Under the pieces are notes generated by a model, which saw only the letters and a list, made by a program, of their open reading frames with translations, had not been told where the DNA came from and made no database searches. Source: an uncultured Clostridia bacterium (GTDB taxonomy: Bacteria > Bacillota > Clostridia > Christensenellales > Borkfalkiaceae). Taken from it: 57,897 nucleotides of DNA. Below, piece after piece: positions 15,714-24,071 of the stretch; position 1 is the stretch's first letter, and each line of letters opens with the position of its first letter. The position numbers and the translations under genes are program-made. The stretch covers positions 1 through 57,897 of the forward strand of contig CAKQQY010000009.1 in assembly GCA_934271245.1 (NCBI GenBank). Direction: 5' to 3'.

Positions 15714-16419
15714 AACGGAAAATTTAACCAAGCGTTTTTCTTCGGTTACGGCGGTGGACGGGATAAATCTCACCGTATACAAAGGGGAAATGTTTTCCGT
15801 TCTCGGCGAAAACGGCGCGGGCAAAAGCACCACGATAGGTATGCTTTGCGGACTTATAAAACCGACCGACGGCAAAGCGGAAATCTGCGGATTCGACTCG
15901 GAAAAGGAAAGGAACGAAATCAAGAGGATTTTAGGACTTTCTCCGCAGGAATCGGCTGTTTCGGCTAATTTAACGGTAAAAGAAAATCTCGATTTAATCG
16001 CTTCGCTTTACGGTTTTCGCGGCGAAGAAAAAGAAAAAAGAATAAAGGAAATAACCGAAGAATTCAAGTTGGGAGAAGTTTTCGCCAAAAGGGCGAAAAC
16101 GCTTTCCGGGGGATTTAAAAGGCGGTTAAGCATCGCGCTGGCTCTCGTTCCGCGCCCCGAAATAGTTTTTCTCGACGAGCCGACCTTAGGTCTTGACGTA
16201 AGGGCGAGAAGAGATTTGTGGAAAGAGATAGAAAAACTTAAAGGCAATACCACGGTTATTTTAACCACTCACTACATAGAAGAAGCGGAAAATCTTTGCG
16301 ACAGAGTAGCCATAATGGTTAAAGGCAAAATCCGCCTTTGCGACACGGTTGATAACATTAAAAAAGCGGCGAACGCCGACAGTCTGGAAAACGCCTTTTT
16401 ATCGCTTACGGAGGAATAA
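15697..16419 (+). CDS. ABC transporter ATP-binding protein
   Basis: A 240-residue ABC ATPase of the CcmA/DRA type that normally pairs with an ABC-2 permease. Motifs: Walker A GENGAGKST near residue 40, Q-loop SPQES, signature LSGGFKRR near 135, Walker B IVFLDEP near 155, and the switch His in LTTHYIEEAE. AAGGAG precedes ATG 15697, which lies inside the 3' end of the regulator gene in another frame. The permease gene begins 1 base after its stop. It probably exports a drug, lipid or peptide; nothing in the sequence fixes the substrate. Confidence 0.95.
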   Translation: MEIAIKTENLTKRFSSVTAVDGINLTVYKGEMFSVLGENGAGKSTTIGMLCGLIKPTDGKAEICGFDSEKERNEIKRILGLSPQESAVSANLTVKENLDLIASLYGFRGEEKEKRIKEITEEFKLGEVFAKRAKTLSGGFKRRLSIALALVPRPEIVFLDEPTLGLDVRARRDLWKEIEKLKGNTTVILTTHYIEEAENLCDRVAIMVKGKIRLCDTVDNIKKAANADSLENAFLSLTEE

Positions 16420-16420
16420 T

Positions 16421-17161
16421 ATGAAAAACGCTTTTATACTTTGTAAAAGAAATCTTATAAACGCCGTAAGAGATCCCGTTTCGCTCATTTTCTGCGCGGG
16501 ATTCCCTGCGGTAATGCTTATTTTGATGGAACTTATTTTCGGCGGTTCGACGGCGGGCGGCGCGGAAATGTTTAAAATAGAAAACTTTGCGCCGGCAATC
16601 GCCGTGTTCGGGTTTTCTTTTACCATGCTTTACACCGCCCTTACCATAGCGGGGGATAAAAGAACGGCGTTTATGTCGAGATTAAACGTTACGCCCGTAA
16701 AACCTTTTGAATATTTATTGAGTTTTCTGTTGTCGAGCGTACCCGTTACCGTTTGTCAGACGGTTCTTTTTTACGCCGTGTCTTTTATATTCGGGTTGCC
16801 GTTTACGGTAAACACGCTCGTTTCCGCCGTTTGCCTTATACCTTCGGCGTTGTTTTTTACCGTGTGCGGAATATTCGTCGGCTCGGTGGTCGGCAGCGAC
16901 AATCAGGCAGGACCCGTTTGCTCGCTGTTTATAACCGCTTCGGGATTGCTCGGCGGAATATGGATGCCCATTTCTTTAATCGGCGGGACTTTCGTAGACG
17001 TTTGCAAATGCCTGCCCTTTTATAACGGCGTGTTGCTTGCGCAAAACGCCGCGGCGGGGCTTTCCGACGGACGGCTTATAAAAACCGCGATAGTGTTAGC
17101 GTACACCGTGGTTTTCGGCGCGATAGCGGCGGTGGTTTTCAATAAAAAATCGAGAATCTGA
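16421..17161 (+). CDS. ABC-2 type transporter permease
   Basis: About 246 residues with six predicted membrane segments. The longer open frame starts at 16349, but ATG 16421 with GGAGG 7 bases upstream is the evident start. The N-terminus (CKRNLINAVRDPVSLIF) and the central GIFVGSVVGSDNQAG region fit ABC-2 permeases that work with DRA-type ATPases. It completes the regulator-ATPase-permease operon, which ends at a large terminator-like hairpin 70 bases downstream. Confidence 0.9.
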   Translation: MKNAFILCKRNLINAVRDPVSLIFCAGFPAVMLILMELIFGGSTAGGAEMFKIENFAPAIAVFGFSFTMLYTALTIAGDKRTAFMSRLNVTPVKPFEYLLSFLLSSVPVTVCQTVLFYAVSFIFGLPFTVNTLVSAVCLIPSALFFTVCGIFVGSVVGSDNQAGPVCSLFITASGLLGGIWMPISLIGGTFVDVCKCLPFYNGVLLAQNAAAGLSDGRLIKTAIVLAYTVVFGAIAAVVFNKKSRI

Positions 17162-17231
17162 TTTGCGTAAAATGCGAGAAAACGCCGTGTTGTCGCTTTG
17201 AGTTTTACGTTTTAAGTCAATAAAATATCTG

Positions 17232-17319
17232 CCGACGGGACAGAAAAATTTTTTTGAAAGTTTTAACGAAAAAACAAAAAACTTTCGGAAAGGGTTTTGT
17301 CGTTTCCCGTCGGTTTTTT
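17232..17319 (+). terminator. Large nested hairpin terminator
   Basis: CCGACGGGA (17232-17240) pairs with TCCCGTCGG (17305-17313), followed by six T residues. Inside lies a second 9-base-pair stem GAAAGTTTT (17256-17264) with AAAACTTTC (17278-17286), plus A/T-rich pairing between the two. This ends the ABC transporter operon; the 80-base enclosed structure is larger than needed for a simple terminator. Confidence 0.75.
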
Positions 17320-17320
17320 A

Positions 17321-17349
17321 TTGTAAACTTTTTATTATTGTGGTAAAAT
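17321..17349 (+). promoter_or_regulatory. Promoter of the winged-helix pair-uvrBA operon
   Basis: TTGTAA (17321-17326), 17 bases and TAAAAT (17344-17349). No Gram-positive LexA box (CGAACNNNNGTTCG type) is visible around it. Confidence 0.6.
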
Positions 17350-17395
17350 GTATTAAAAAGCAGGTTTTTCCCCAAAATAGGTTAAGGGGAATATT

Positions 17396-17773
17396 ATGCT
17401 CGATTACAGATGCGATTTGCTTTTGGATTTAATAAATAAAGAGTGTTCTTCGGGATACACAGTGCTGGAAACGGAAGAGATTCTCTCCCGTTTGCCGCTG
17501 AAAGCCGCTATCGACCGCGACGTTTTCAACGATTGCTTGAAAGAACTTTCCGACAGAGAACTTATAAGCGTTAAGTACCGCGACGATAAAGAAATCTGCC
17601 TTTCGCCCCTTCCCAAGGGAAGGTTAGTTTTCGAAAACAAAACGGAAAACGAAAGAAAGGAAAAAGAAATCAAAAACGCGCTGTTTAAAAAGGCGTTTAT
17701 AGGCGGCGTTTCGGGCGGAATCACGGGGAGCGTGATTTACGCGTTAATCTCCCTTATAATCAAGGGGGCGTAA
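17396..17773 (+). CDS. Hypothetical winged-helix-like protein with C-terminal membrane anchor (1)
   Basis: A 125-residue protein of unknown family. Residues 1-80 are predicted helical with a final two-strand wing (LISVKYRDDKEICLSPLPKGR), the shape of a winged helix-turn-helix. Then come a charged linker (NERKEKEIKNALFKK) and one C-terminal membrane segment at about 100-122. TTAAGGGGAATATT precedes ATG 17396. Its stop overlaps the start of a second protein of the same design, and both lie directly upstream of uvrB and uvrA in what appears to be one operon. No DNA-binding activity can be claimed from sequence alone; the fold is an inference from pattern. Confidence 0.7.
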   Translation: MLDYRCDLLLDLINKECSSGYTVLETEEILSRLPLKAAIDRDVFNDCLKELSDRELISVKYRDDKEICLSPLPKGRLVFENKTENERKEKEIKNALFKKAFIGGVSGGITGSVIYALISLIIKGA

Positions 17774-18123
17774 TGCTTTCGAGAAAGGAAAACGCCGTTA
17801 TGTCGGCGGTTTACGGCAAAGGAATACAGAAAGAAACCTTCCTTATATCTCCGCAGGAACTTAAAAAAGACGTGTCGGAAAAAATAAAACTCGACGAGTT
17901 GGATAAAATACTTACCCTTTTGTCGCAGGACGGGTATATGGACGTTTATCTTTCGTCAAGACACGGCGAAAAAGTATACTGCATAGGGTTGACGCCTAAG
18001 GGAAGGTCTTTCAAAAGAAACGGGCAGGTCATTAAACGGACGCTGCTTTTTAAACTTGCGGTCACCGTGGGGTTCGCGGTGCTGAGTTTCGTTATAGGGT
18101 TATTGCTTAAAGCGATTTTTTAG
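17773..18123 (+). CDS. Hypothetical winged-helix-like protein with C-terminal membrane anchor (2)
   Basis: A 116-residue protein built like its upstream neighbour: helical N-terminus (SPQELKKDVSEKIKLDELDKIL split by turns), a wing-like stretch with YCIGLTPKGRSF near residue 75, and one membrane segment at about 92-114. The two share the LSxDG/YMDV-x-wing-PKGR layout, suggesting an old duplication. Start and stop overlap by one base (TAATG) with the upstream gene and uvrB begins 2 bases after its stop, so all four genes are tightly coupled. Function unknown. Confidence 0.7.
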   Translation: MLSRKENAVMSAVYGKGIQKETFLISPQELKKDVSEKIKLDELDKILTLLSQDGYMDVYLSSRHGEKVYCIGLTPKGRSFKRNGQVIKRTLLFKLAVTVGFAVLSFVIGLLLKAIF

Positions 18124-18125
18124 TT

Positions 18126-20087
18126 ATGGAAAAGAGAAATTTTGAATTGAAATCGGAATTTTCGCCGACGGGCGATCAGCCGCAGGCGATAGAAAAACTT
18201 ACGCAGGGCGTATTCGACGGACTGAGAGAACAAGTTCTTTTAGGCGTTACGGGTTCGGGTAAAACGTTCACCATGGCGAACGTCATCGCGAACGTGAACC
18301 GCCCCGCGCTCGTCATCGCGCACAACAAAACGCTCGCCGCGCAACTTTGCAACGAATTCAGAGAATTCTTCCCGAAAAACAGGGTGGAATTCTTCGTTTC
18401 GTATTACGATTATTATCAGCCGGAAGCGTATATTCCGAGCACCGACACCTACATAGAAAAAGACCTTGCGATAAACGACGAAATCGATAAGTTAAGGCAC
18501 TCCGCCACCTGTTCGCTTGCCGAACGCTCGGATACCATAGTGGTCGCTTCGGTTTCCTGCATTTACGGACTCGGCGCGCCCGAAGAATATTACAGACTTG
18601 CCGTTTCCTTGCGCCCCGAACAGGAAGTGAAACCCGACGAACTTATGAGGAAACTCGTTTCCATTCAATATACGAGAAAAGACGTGGATTTTTCCCGTTC
18701 GTCTTTCAGGGTTCGCGGCGACGTTATAGATATTTTCCCGTCGTCGAACACCGAAATTATTATTCGGGTGGAGTTTTTCGGAGACGTTATAGACAGAATA
18801 TGCGAAGCGGAATTCGTTTCGGGTAAAGTTATATCCGAACTCAACCACGCGGTAATATTCCCCGCAAGCCATTACGCCGTGGCGCAGGAAAAAATCGAAA
18901 CGGCGACAGCTTGTATCCGCCGCGACGAAGAGGAAGAAGTTCGTTATTTTACCGAAAGCGGCAAACTTTTAGAGGCGCAAAGGCTTAAGCAGAGAACCGA
19001 TTACGATCTCGAAATGATAAAGGAAATAGGTTTTTGCAAGGGAATAGAAAATTACAGCAGATACTTCGACGGAAGAAGCGTAGGAGAACCGCCGTTTACT
19101 CTTTTGGATTATTTTCCGAAAGATTATATCGTGTTTATCGACGAATCGCATATGACCATTCCGCAGATAGGCGCGATGTATAACGGCGACAGGTCGAGAA
19201 AACAAAGCCTTGTCGATTACGGGTTCAGGTTAAAGTCCGCTTACGACAACAGACCGCTTACTTTCCAAGAATTCGACGCGAGAGTGGGTCAACTTATCTG
19301 CGTTTCGGCGACTCCCGCAAAATACGAACTGGATAACGCCGGGCAGATAGCCGAACAACTTATCCGCCCGACGGGTATTTTAGACCCCGAAATTACGGTT
19401 AGACCTACAAAAAACCAGATAGACGACCTTCTTCACGAAATAAACGTTATAGTAAAGAAAAATAAACGCGTTTTAGTTACCACTCTCACCAAAAAAATGG
19501 CGGAGAGTTTAACCGAATACTTAAAAGAACACGGCGTTAAAGTCCGTTATATGCACAGCGATATAGACACCATGGAAAGAATAGAGATAGTGTCCGGGCT
19601 TCGTTCGGGCGAGTTCGACGTGCTTTGCGGTATCAACCTTTTAAGAGAAGGGTTGGACCTTCCCGAAGTGGAATTAGTCGCTATTTTAGACGCCGACAAA
19701 GAAGGCTTTTTACGCAGCGAAACTTCTCTTTTGCAGACGATAGGGAGGGCTGCGAGAAATTCCGAAGGAAGAGTTATAATGTACGCCGACGTGATGACGG
19801 GCAGTATGAAACGCGCGATAGACGAAACGGAAAGACGACGCAAAATTCAGAACGAATATAACGTTAAACACGGCATAGTTCCGAAATCTATCGTTAAAGA
19901 AATAAAGAACACGCTGGAAATAACAAAGAAAGCGGACAGAACAAAAGAAGTAAGAAAAGAAGATATTCCCGAAGAAATAGAAAAACTGAAAGCGCTTATG
20001 AAAATCGCTTCGGCTAATCTCGACTTCGAAAAGTGTATCGAAATAAGAGATAACATCGCCAAACTTAAAATGAAGATGAGAAAGTAA
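18126..20087 (+). CDS. uvrB: Excinuclease ABC subunit B
   Basis: UvrB is the damage-verifying helicase-like subunit of nucleotide excision repair; it receives DNA from UvrA and recruits UvrC. The 653-residue length is standard. Visible are Walker A GVTGSGKT near residue 41, the beta-hairpin region YYDYYQPEAYIPSTDTY near residues 97-113, the DESH box, helicase motif VSATPAKYE, motif VI QTIGRAARN near residue 540, and a C-terminal UVR domain after residue 610 that binds UvrC. It is followed 1 base later by uvrA, the usual pair. Confidence 0.98.
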   Translation: MEKRNFELKSEFSPTGDQPQAIEKLTQGVFDGLREQVLLGVTGSGKTFTMANVIANVNRPALVIAHNKTLAAQLCNEFREFFPKNRVEFFVSYYDYYQPEAYIPSTDTYIEKDLAINDEIDKLRHSATCSLAERSDTIVVASVSCIYGLGAPEEYYRLAVSLRPEQEVKPDELMRKLVSIQYTRKDVDFSRSSFRVRGDVIDIFPSSNTEIIIRVEFFGDVIDRICEAEFVSGKVISELNHAVIFPASHYAVAQEKIETATACIRRDEEEEVRYFTESGKLLEAQRLKQRTDYDLEMIKEIGFCKGIENYSRYFDGRSVGEPPFTLLDYFPKDYIVFIDESHMTIPQIGAMYNGDRSRKQSLVDYGFRLKSAYDNRPLTFQEFDARVGQLICVSATPAKYELDNAGQIAEQLIRPTGILDPEITVRPTKNQIDDLLHEINVIVKKNKRVLVTTLTKKMAESLTEYLKEHGVKVRYMHSDIDTMERIEIVSGLRSGEFDVLCGINLLREGLDLPEVELVAILDADKEGFLRSETSLLQTIGRAARNSEGRVIMYADVMTGSMKRAIDETERRRKIQNEYNVKHGIVPKSIVKEIKNTLEITKKADRTKEVRKEDIPEEIEKLKALMKIASANLDFEKCIEIRDNIAKLKMKMRK

Positions 20088-20088
20088 T

Positions 20089-22917
20089 ATGAACGACAAA
20101 ATTATTATAAAGGGCGCGAGAGAAAACAACTTAAAAAACGTGGATTTAACCATTCCGAGAGATAAACTCGTAGTGTTTACGGGGTTATCGGGCAGCGGAA
20201 AGTCTACGCTCGCATTCGAAACCATTTACGCCGAAGGACAAAGACGGTACGTGGAAAGTTTGTCGAGCTACGCGAGAATGTTTTTGGGGCAAATGGAAAA
20301 ACCCGACGTCGACTTAATCGAAGGGTTGTCGCCGGCGATTTCAATCGACCAGAAAACCACGTCGCATAACCCCCGTTCTACCGTAGGCACGGTTACCGAG
20401 ATTTACGACTATTTCCGTTTGCTTTTCGCAAGAATAGGCACGCCGCATTGCCCTGATTGCGGAAGAGAAATCGCAAGGCAGACGGTTGACCAGATAACCG
20501 ACAAGGTTATGGCTATGGAAAAGGGTACTAAAATACTCGTCAACGCCCCCGTCGCGCGCGGGAAAAAAGGGGAATTCGCCAAAAACTTCGAAAACTATCG
20601 CAAAAGCGGTTACGCAAGGGTAGAAGTGGACGGCGTGGTTTACGACCTTTCCGAAGAAATAAAACTCGATAAAAATATCAAACACAACATATCCGTAGTT
20701 ATCGACAGGCTCATAGTAAAAGACGGCATAGAAAAAAGGCTTAACGAAAGTCTGGAAACGGCGTTGAAACTCGCCGACGGACTCGTCGTTATAGAAACGG
20801 CGGGCGGCGGCTCGGAAACCTATTCCACCAAATATTCCTGCCCCGATTGCGGCAGAAGCATAGAAGAAATAGAACCGAGATTGTTTTCCTTCAACAATCC
20901 TTTCGGCGCCTGCCCCGAATGTCACGGGTTAGGATACAAAGCGGAAATATCCGAAGATTTAATCGTAAAAGATAAAAACAAATCGCTCAGAGAAGGGGCG
21001 ATGACGGTTACCGGCTGGAATTTAGAGAGCGGAAAAATCGCCGAAATGAGTTTCGAATCGCTTGCGAAACACTACGGATTCAGCATAGACACGCCCGTGA
21101 AAGATTTGCCGCCCGAAATTTATCACGTGCTTTTATACGGCAGCGGCGACGAAAAAATCCGTATGGAATACAGCACGAAAACTTTCAACACGAGTTACGA
21201 CGCTCGTTGGGAAGGTATAATTCCCAACTTAAAACGCCGTTACAGAGAAACCACGAGCGACTGGACGAAACACGAAATCGAAAGGTATATGGTGGAACTC
21301 CCCTGCGACAAATGTCACGGCAAAAGGCTTAAAGAAGAAGCGCTTGCCGTTACCGTCGGGGGAAAGAACATATCCGAACTTACCGAAATGCCGGTAGAAG
21401 ATTTATACGAATTCGTGTGCGGAATAACCCTTTCGGAAATTCAGTCGATGATTGCAAGACCTATCGTAAAAGAAATCAAAGCGAGATTGAGTTTTTTAAA
21501 AGACGTGGGATTAGGTTATTTAACGCTTTCGAGAAGCGCAAGCACGCTTTCCGGCGGCGAAGCGCAGAGAATAAGACTCGCGACCCAGATAGGCAGCGGA
21601 CTTACCGGCGTGCTTTACATTCTCGACGAACCGAGTATAGGGCTTCACCAGAGAGATAACGAAAAACTGCTCGCCACGTTAAAGAAGTTAAGGGATATAG
21701 GCAACACCTTAATAGTCGTAGAACACGACGAAGATACTATCCGTGCGGCGGATTTTATTGTCGATATAGGTCCGAAAGCAGGCGTTCACGGCGGCGAAGT
21801 CGTCGCAACGGGCAGCGTGGAAGATATAGAAAACGAGCCGCGTTCCATAACGGGCGATTACCTTTCGGGAAGAAGAAAAATAGAGATACCCCAAACGAGA
21901 AGAGTTCCCGACGGCAGATGGCTTACCGTCAGGGGCGCGAAACAAAACAACCTTAAAAACGTAGACGTAAGTTTCCCCGTAGGACTTTTCACCGTGGTAA
22001 CGGGCGTTTCGGGTAGCGGAAAGAGTTCGCTTATCAACGGAATTTTATACCCCGAACTTGCCGACGAACTGAATAACGCCAAAATCGTAAAAGGCAAATG
22101 CGACTGGGTGGAAGGAACGGAATATTTCGATAAGGTAATCGCGATAGACCAGTCCCCCATAGGCAGAACGCCGAGAAGCAACCCCGCGACTTATACGGGA
22201 GTGTTTTCGGCGATAAGAGATCTGATGGCTTCTACTCCCGACGCCAAAGAACGCGGATATAAATCGGGCAGATTTTCTTTCAACGTGTCGGGCGGTCGGT
22301 GCGAAAAGTGTCAGGGCGACGGCATTATAAAGATAGAAATGCACTTTTTACCCGATATTTACGTTCCTTGCGAAGTATGTAAAGGGCAAAGGTACAACAG
22401 AGAAACTCTGCAAGTAAAATATAAGGGTAAAAACATCGCCGATATCTTAGATATGACGGTAGACGAAGCCTGCGAGTTTTTCGAAAACATTCCGTCGATA
22501 TTCAACAAAATAAAAACGTTGAAAGACGTAGGTTTAGGGTATATAAAACTCGGGCAGTCGTCGACGACGTTATCGGGCGGCGAAGCGCAAAGGGTTAAAC
22601 TCGCCACGGAACTTGCAAAAAGAGCGACGGGCAGAACTCTTTATATTTTAGACGAGCCTACCACGGGGTTACACTCTTACGACGTGAACAATCTTTGCAA
22701 AGTGCTTTTAAGATTGCAGGAAAGCGGTAACACCATAATCGTTATAGAACACAACTTGGACGTAATAAAACTTGCCGACTATATCGTGGATATGGGACCC
22801 GAAGGGGGCAATAAGGGCGGCGAAGTAATCGCGACGGGCAGCCCCGAAGAAGTAGCAAAAAACCCCGTAAGTTATACGGGAGCGTTCTTAAAAAAGATTT
22901 TAGCCGATAAAAAATAA
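20089..22917 (+). CDS. uvrA: Excinuclease ABC subunit A
   Basis: The damage-sensing ABC-type ATPase dimer of nucleotide excision repair. The 942-residue protein has both nucleotide-binding domains: Walker A GLSGSGKST near residue 36 with signature LSGGEAQR near 489, and Walker A GVSGSGKSS near 643 with a second LSGGEAQR near 828, each followed by an LDEPS/LDEPT Walker B. Zinc modules are present at CPDCGR, CPDCGRSIEE through CPECHG, and CEKCQGDG with CEVCKGQRY. No motif is missing. It ends the uvrBA unit, followed by a terminator. Confidence 0.98.
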   Translation: MNDKIIIKGARENNLKNVDLTIPRDKLVVFTGLSGSGKSTLAFETIYAEGQRRYVESLSSYARMFLGQMEKPDVDLIEGLSPAISIDQKTTSHNPRSTVGTVTEIYDYFRLLFARIGTPHCPDCGREIARQTVDQITDKVMAMEKGTKILVNAPVARGKKGEFAKNFENYRKSGYARVEVDGVVYDLSEEIKLDKNIKHNISVVIDRLIVKDGIEKRLNESLETALKLADGLVVIETAGGGSETYSTKYSCPDCGRSIEEIEPRLFSFNNPFGACPECHGLGYKAEISEDLIVKDKNKSLREGAMTVTGWNLESGKIAEMSFESLAKHYGFSIDTPVKDLPPEIYHVLLYGSGDEKIRMEYSTKTFNTSYDARWEGIIPNLKRRYRETTSDWTKHEIERYMVELPCDKCHGKRLKEEALAVTVGGKNISELTEMPVEDLYEFVCGITLSEIQSMIARPIVKEIKARLSFLKDVGLGYLTLSRSASTLSGGEAQRIRLATQIGSGLTGVLYILDEPSIGLHQRDNEKLLATLKKLRDIGNTLIVVEHDEDTIRAADFIVDIGPKAGVHGGEVVATGSVEDIENEPRSITGDYLSGRRKIEIPQTRRVPDGRWLTVRGAKQNNLKNVDVSFPVGLFTVVTGVSGSGKSSLINGILYPELADELNNAKIVKGKCDWVEGTEYFDKVIAIDQSPIGRTPRSNPATYTGVFSAIRDLMASTPDAKERGYKSGRFSFNVSGGRCEKCQGDGIIKIEMHFLPDIYVPCEVCKGQRYNRETLQVKYKGKNIADILDMTVDEACEFFENIPSIFNKIKTLKDVGLGYIKLGQSSTTLSGGEAQRVKLATELAKRATGRTLYILDEPTTGLHSYDVNNLCKVLLRLQESGNTIIVIEHNLDVIKLADYIVDMGPEGGNKGGEVIATGSPEEVAKNPVSYTGAFLKKILADKK

Positions 22918-22957
22918 CCCCTTTTTAACGGGAAAAGCGTTTGTAAAAGTCAAAAAG

Positions 22958-22997
22958 ACGTCCGATTTAACGAAAATGAAAAAAATCGGACGTTTTT
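22958..22997 (+). terminator. Rho-independent terminator after uvrA
   Basis: ACGTCCGATTT (22958-22968) pairs with AAATCGGACGT (22983-22993), 14-base A-rich loop, then five T residues including the last stem base. Confidence 0.8.
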
Positions 22998-23075
22998 ATA
23001 TGTTTTTTCATTAAAAAAAAGGAAAAGAGAAATATTTTTCGTATTATTATTCGTAGAAAATAAGGGGTCGGGAAA

Positions 23076-24071
23076 GTGAAAGAAAAAACCGCTGAAATCG
23101 AAGAGATGTTTTTATCGCCTTACGCAACCAAATCGGCAGATACCGTGGGCAGATTAAGGTACGAAGAACCTTGCCCTATGCGTACGGAATTTCAGCGCGA
23201 CAGAGATCGGATAATTCACAGCAAATCTTTCCGCAGACTGAAAAATAAAACGCAGGTTTTTTTCTCGCCCGAAGGCGACCATTACAGAACCCGTTTAACG
23301 CACACCCTTACCGTCGCGCAGATTGCGAGAAGCATAGCGCGCGCCCTTTCCCTTAACGAAGACTTAACCGAAGCCATCGCGCTCGGTCACGATTTAGGGC
23401 ATACCCCTTTCGGGCATTCGGGCGAACGGATACTGAACAGGCTTAACCCCAAAGGGTTTAAACATAACGAACAGTCGGGCAGAGTGGTGGACGTTCTGGA
23501 AAGCGACGGCAAAGGTCTTAACTTAACGAGAGAAGTCGTCGACGGTATAATAAACCATAAACTTTCCTGCACGCCGAAAACGCTCGAAGGAGCGGCGGTG
23601 AGTTTAGCCGACAGAATAGCCTACATAAACCACGATATAGACGACGCCATTGCCGGCGGATTCATAAAAAAAGAAGATTTGCCCGTAAGCGCGGTGAAAA
23701 TTCTCGGCGACGCGTCGAGTAAACGCATAAATTCCGTGCTTATGTCGGTATATCGCGAAAGCGACGGCAAAAATCAGGTCAAAGCGGAAAAAGAAGTGGA
23801 AGAAGCGAATATGACTCTTCGCGCGTTTTTGTTCGAACGCGTTTACAGCGACGAAACGTTCAGAAGAGAAGAAGAACGCGCCGACAGAATGATTTCGGCG
23901 CTGTACGGGTTTTTCAAAACCCACGTCGACAAAATGCCCGATTTTTACGTGGGGCTTTTAGATAAATACGATATAGACACGGTTATTTGCGATTATATTT
24001 CGAGCATGTCCGACGGATACGCCATCAAAATATTTTCCGACTATTACATACCCGATAACTGGAAACTGTAG
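23076..24071 (+). CDS. dgt: dGTPase-like HD-domain triphosphohydrolase
   Basis: A 331-residue HD-superfamily enzyme predicted to release triphosphate from deoxynucleotides. The metal-binding set is intact: the RLTHTLTVAQ His, GHDLGHTPFGH, and the downstream Asp in AVSLADRIAYINHD. RDRDRIIHSKSFRRLKNKTQVF at the N-terminus, read as RDRDRIIHSKSFRR then LKNKTQVF, is characteristic. The start is GTG 23076 with AGGGG upstream. It is directly followed by dnaG (the stop abuts its ATG), as in other Clostridia where this enzyme opens the primase-sigma operon; a role in nucleotide-pool control at replication is the usual inference. Confidence 0.93.
   Translation: MKEKTAEIEEMFLSPYATKSADTVGRLRYEEPCPMRTEFQRDRDRIIHSKSFRRLKNKTQVFFSPEGDHYRTRLTHTLTVAQIARSIARALSLNEDLTEAIALGHDLGHTPFGHSGERILNRLNPKGFKHNEQSGRVVDVLESDGKGLNLTREVVDGIINHKLSCTPKTLEGAAVSLADRIAYINHDIDDAIAGGFIKKEDLPVSAVKILGDASSKRINSVLMSVYRESDGKNQVKAEKEVEEANMTLRAFLFERVYSDETFRREEERADRMISALYGFFKTHVDKMPDFYVGLLDKYDIDTVICDYISSMSDGYAIKIFSDYYIPDNWKL

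Noticed and set aside
17320..17395. SOS (LexA) box upstream of the uvrBA operon
   Set aside because: No CGAAC-N4-GTTCG-like sequence is present in the leader.
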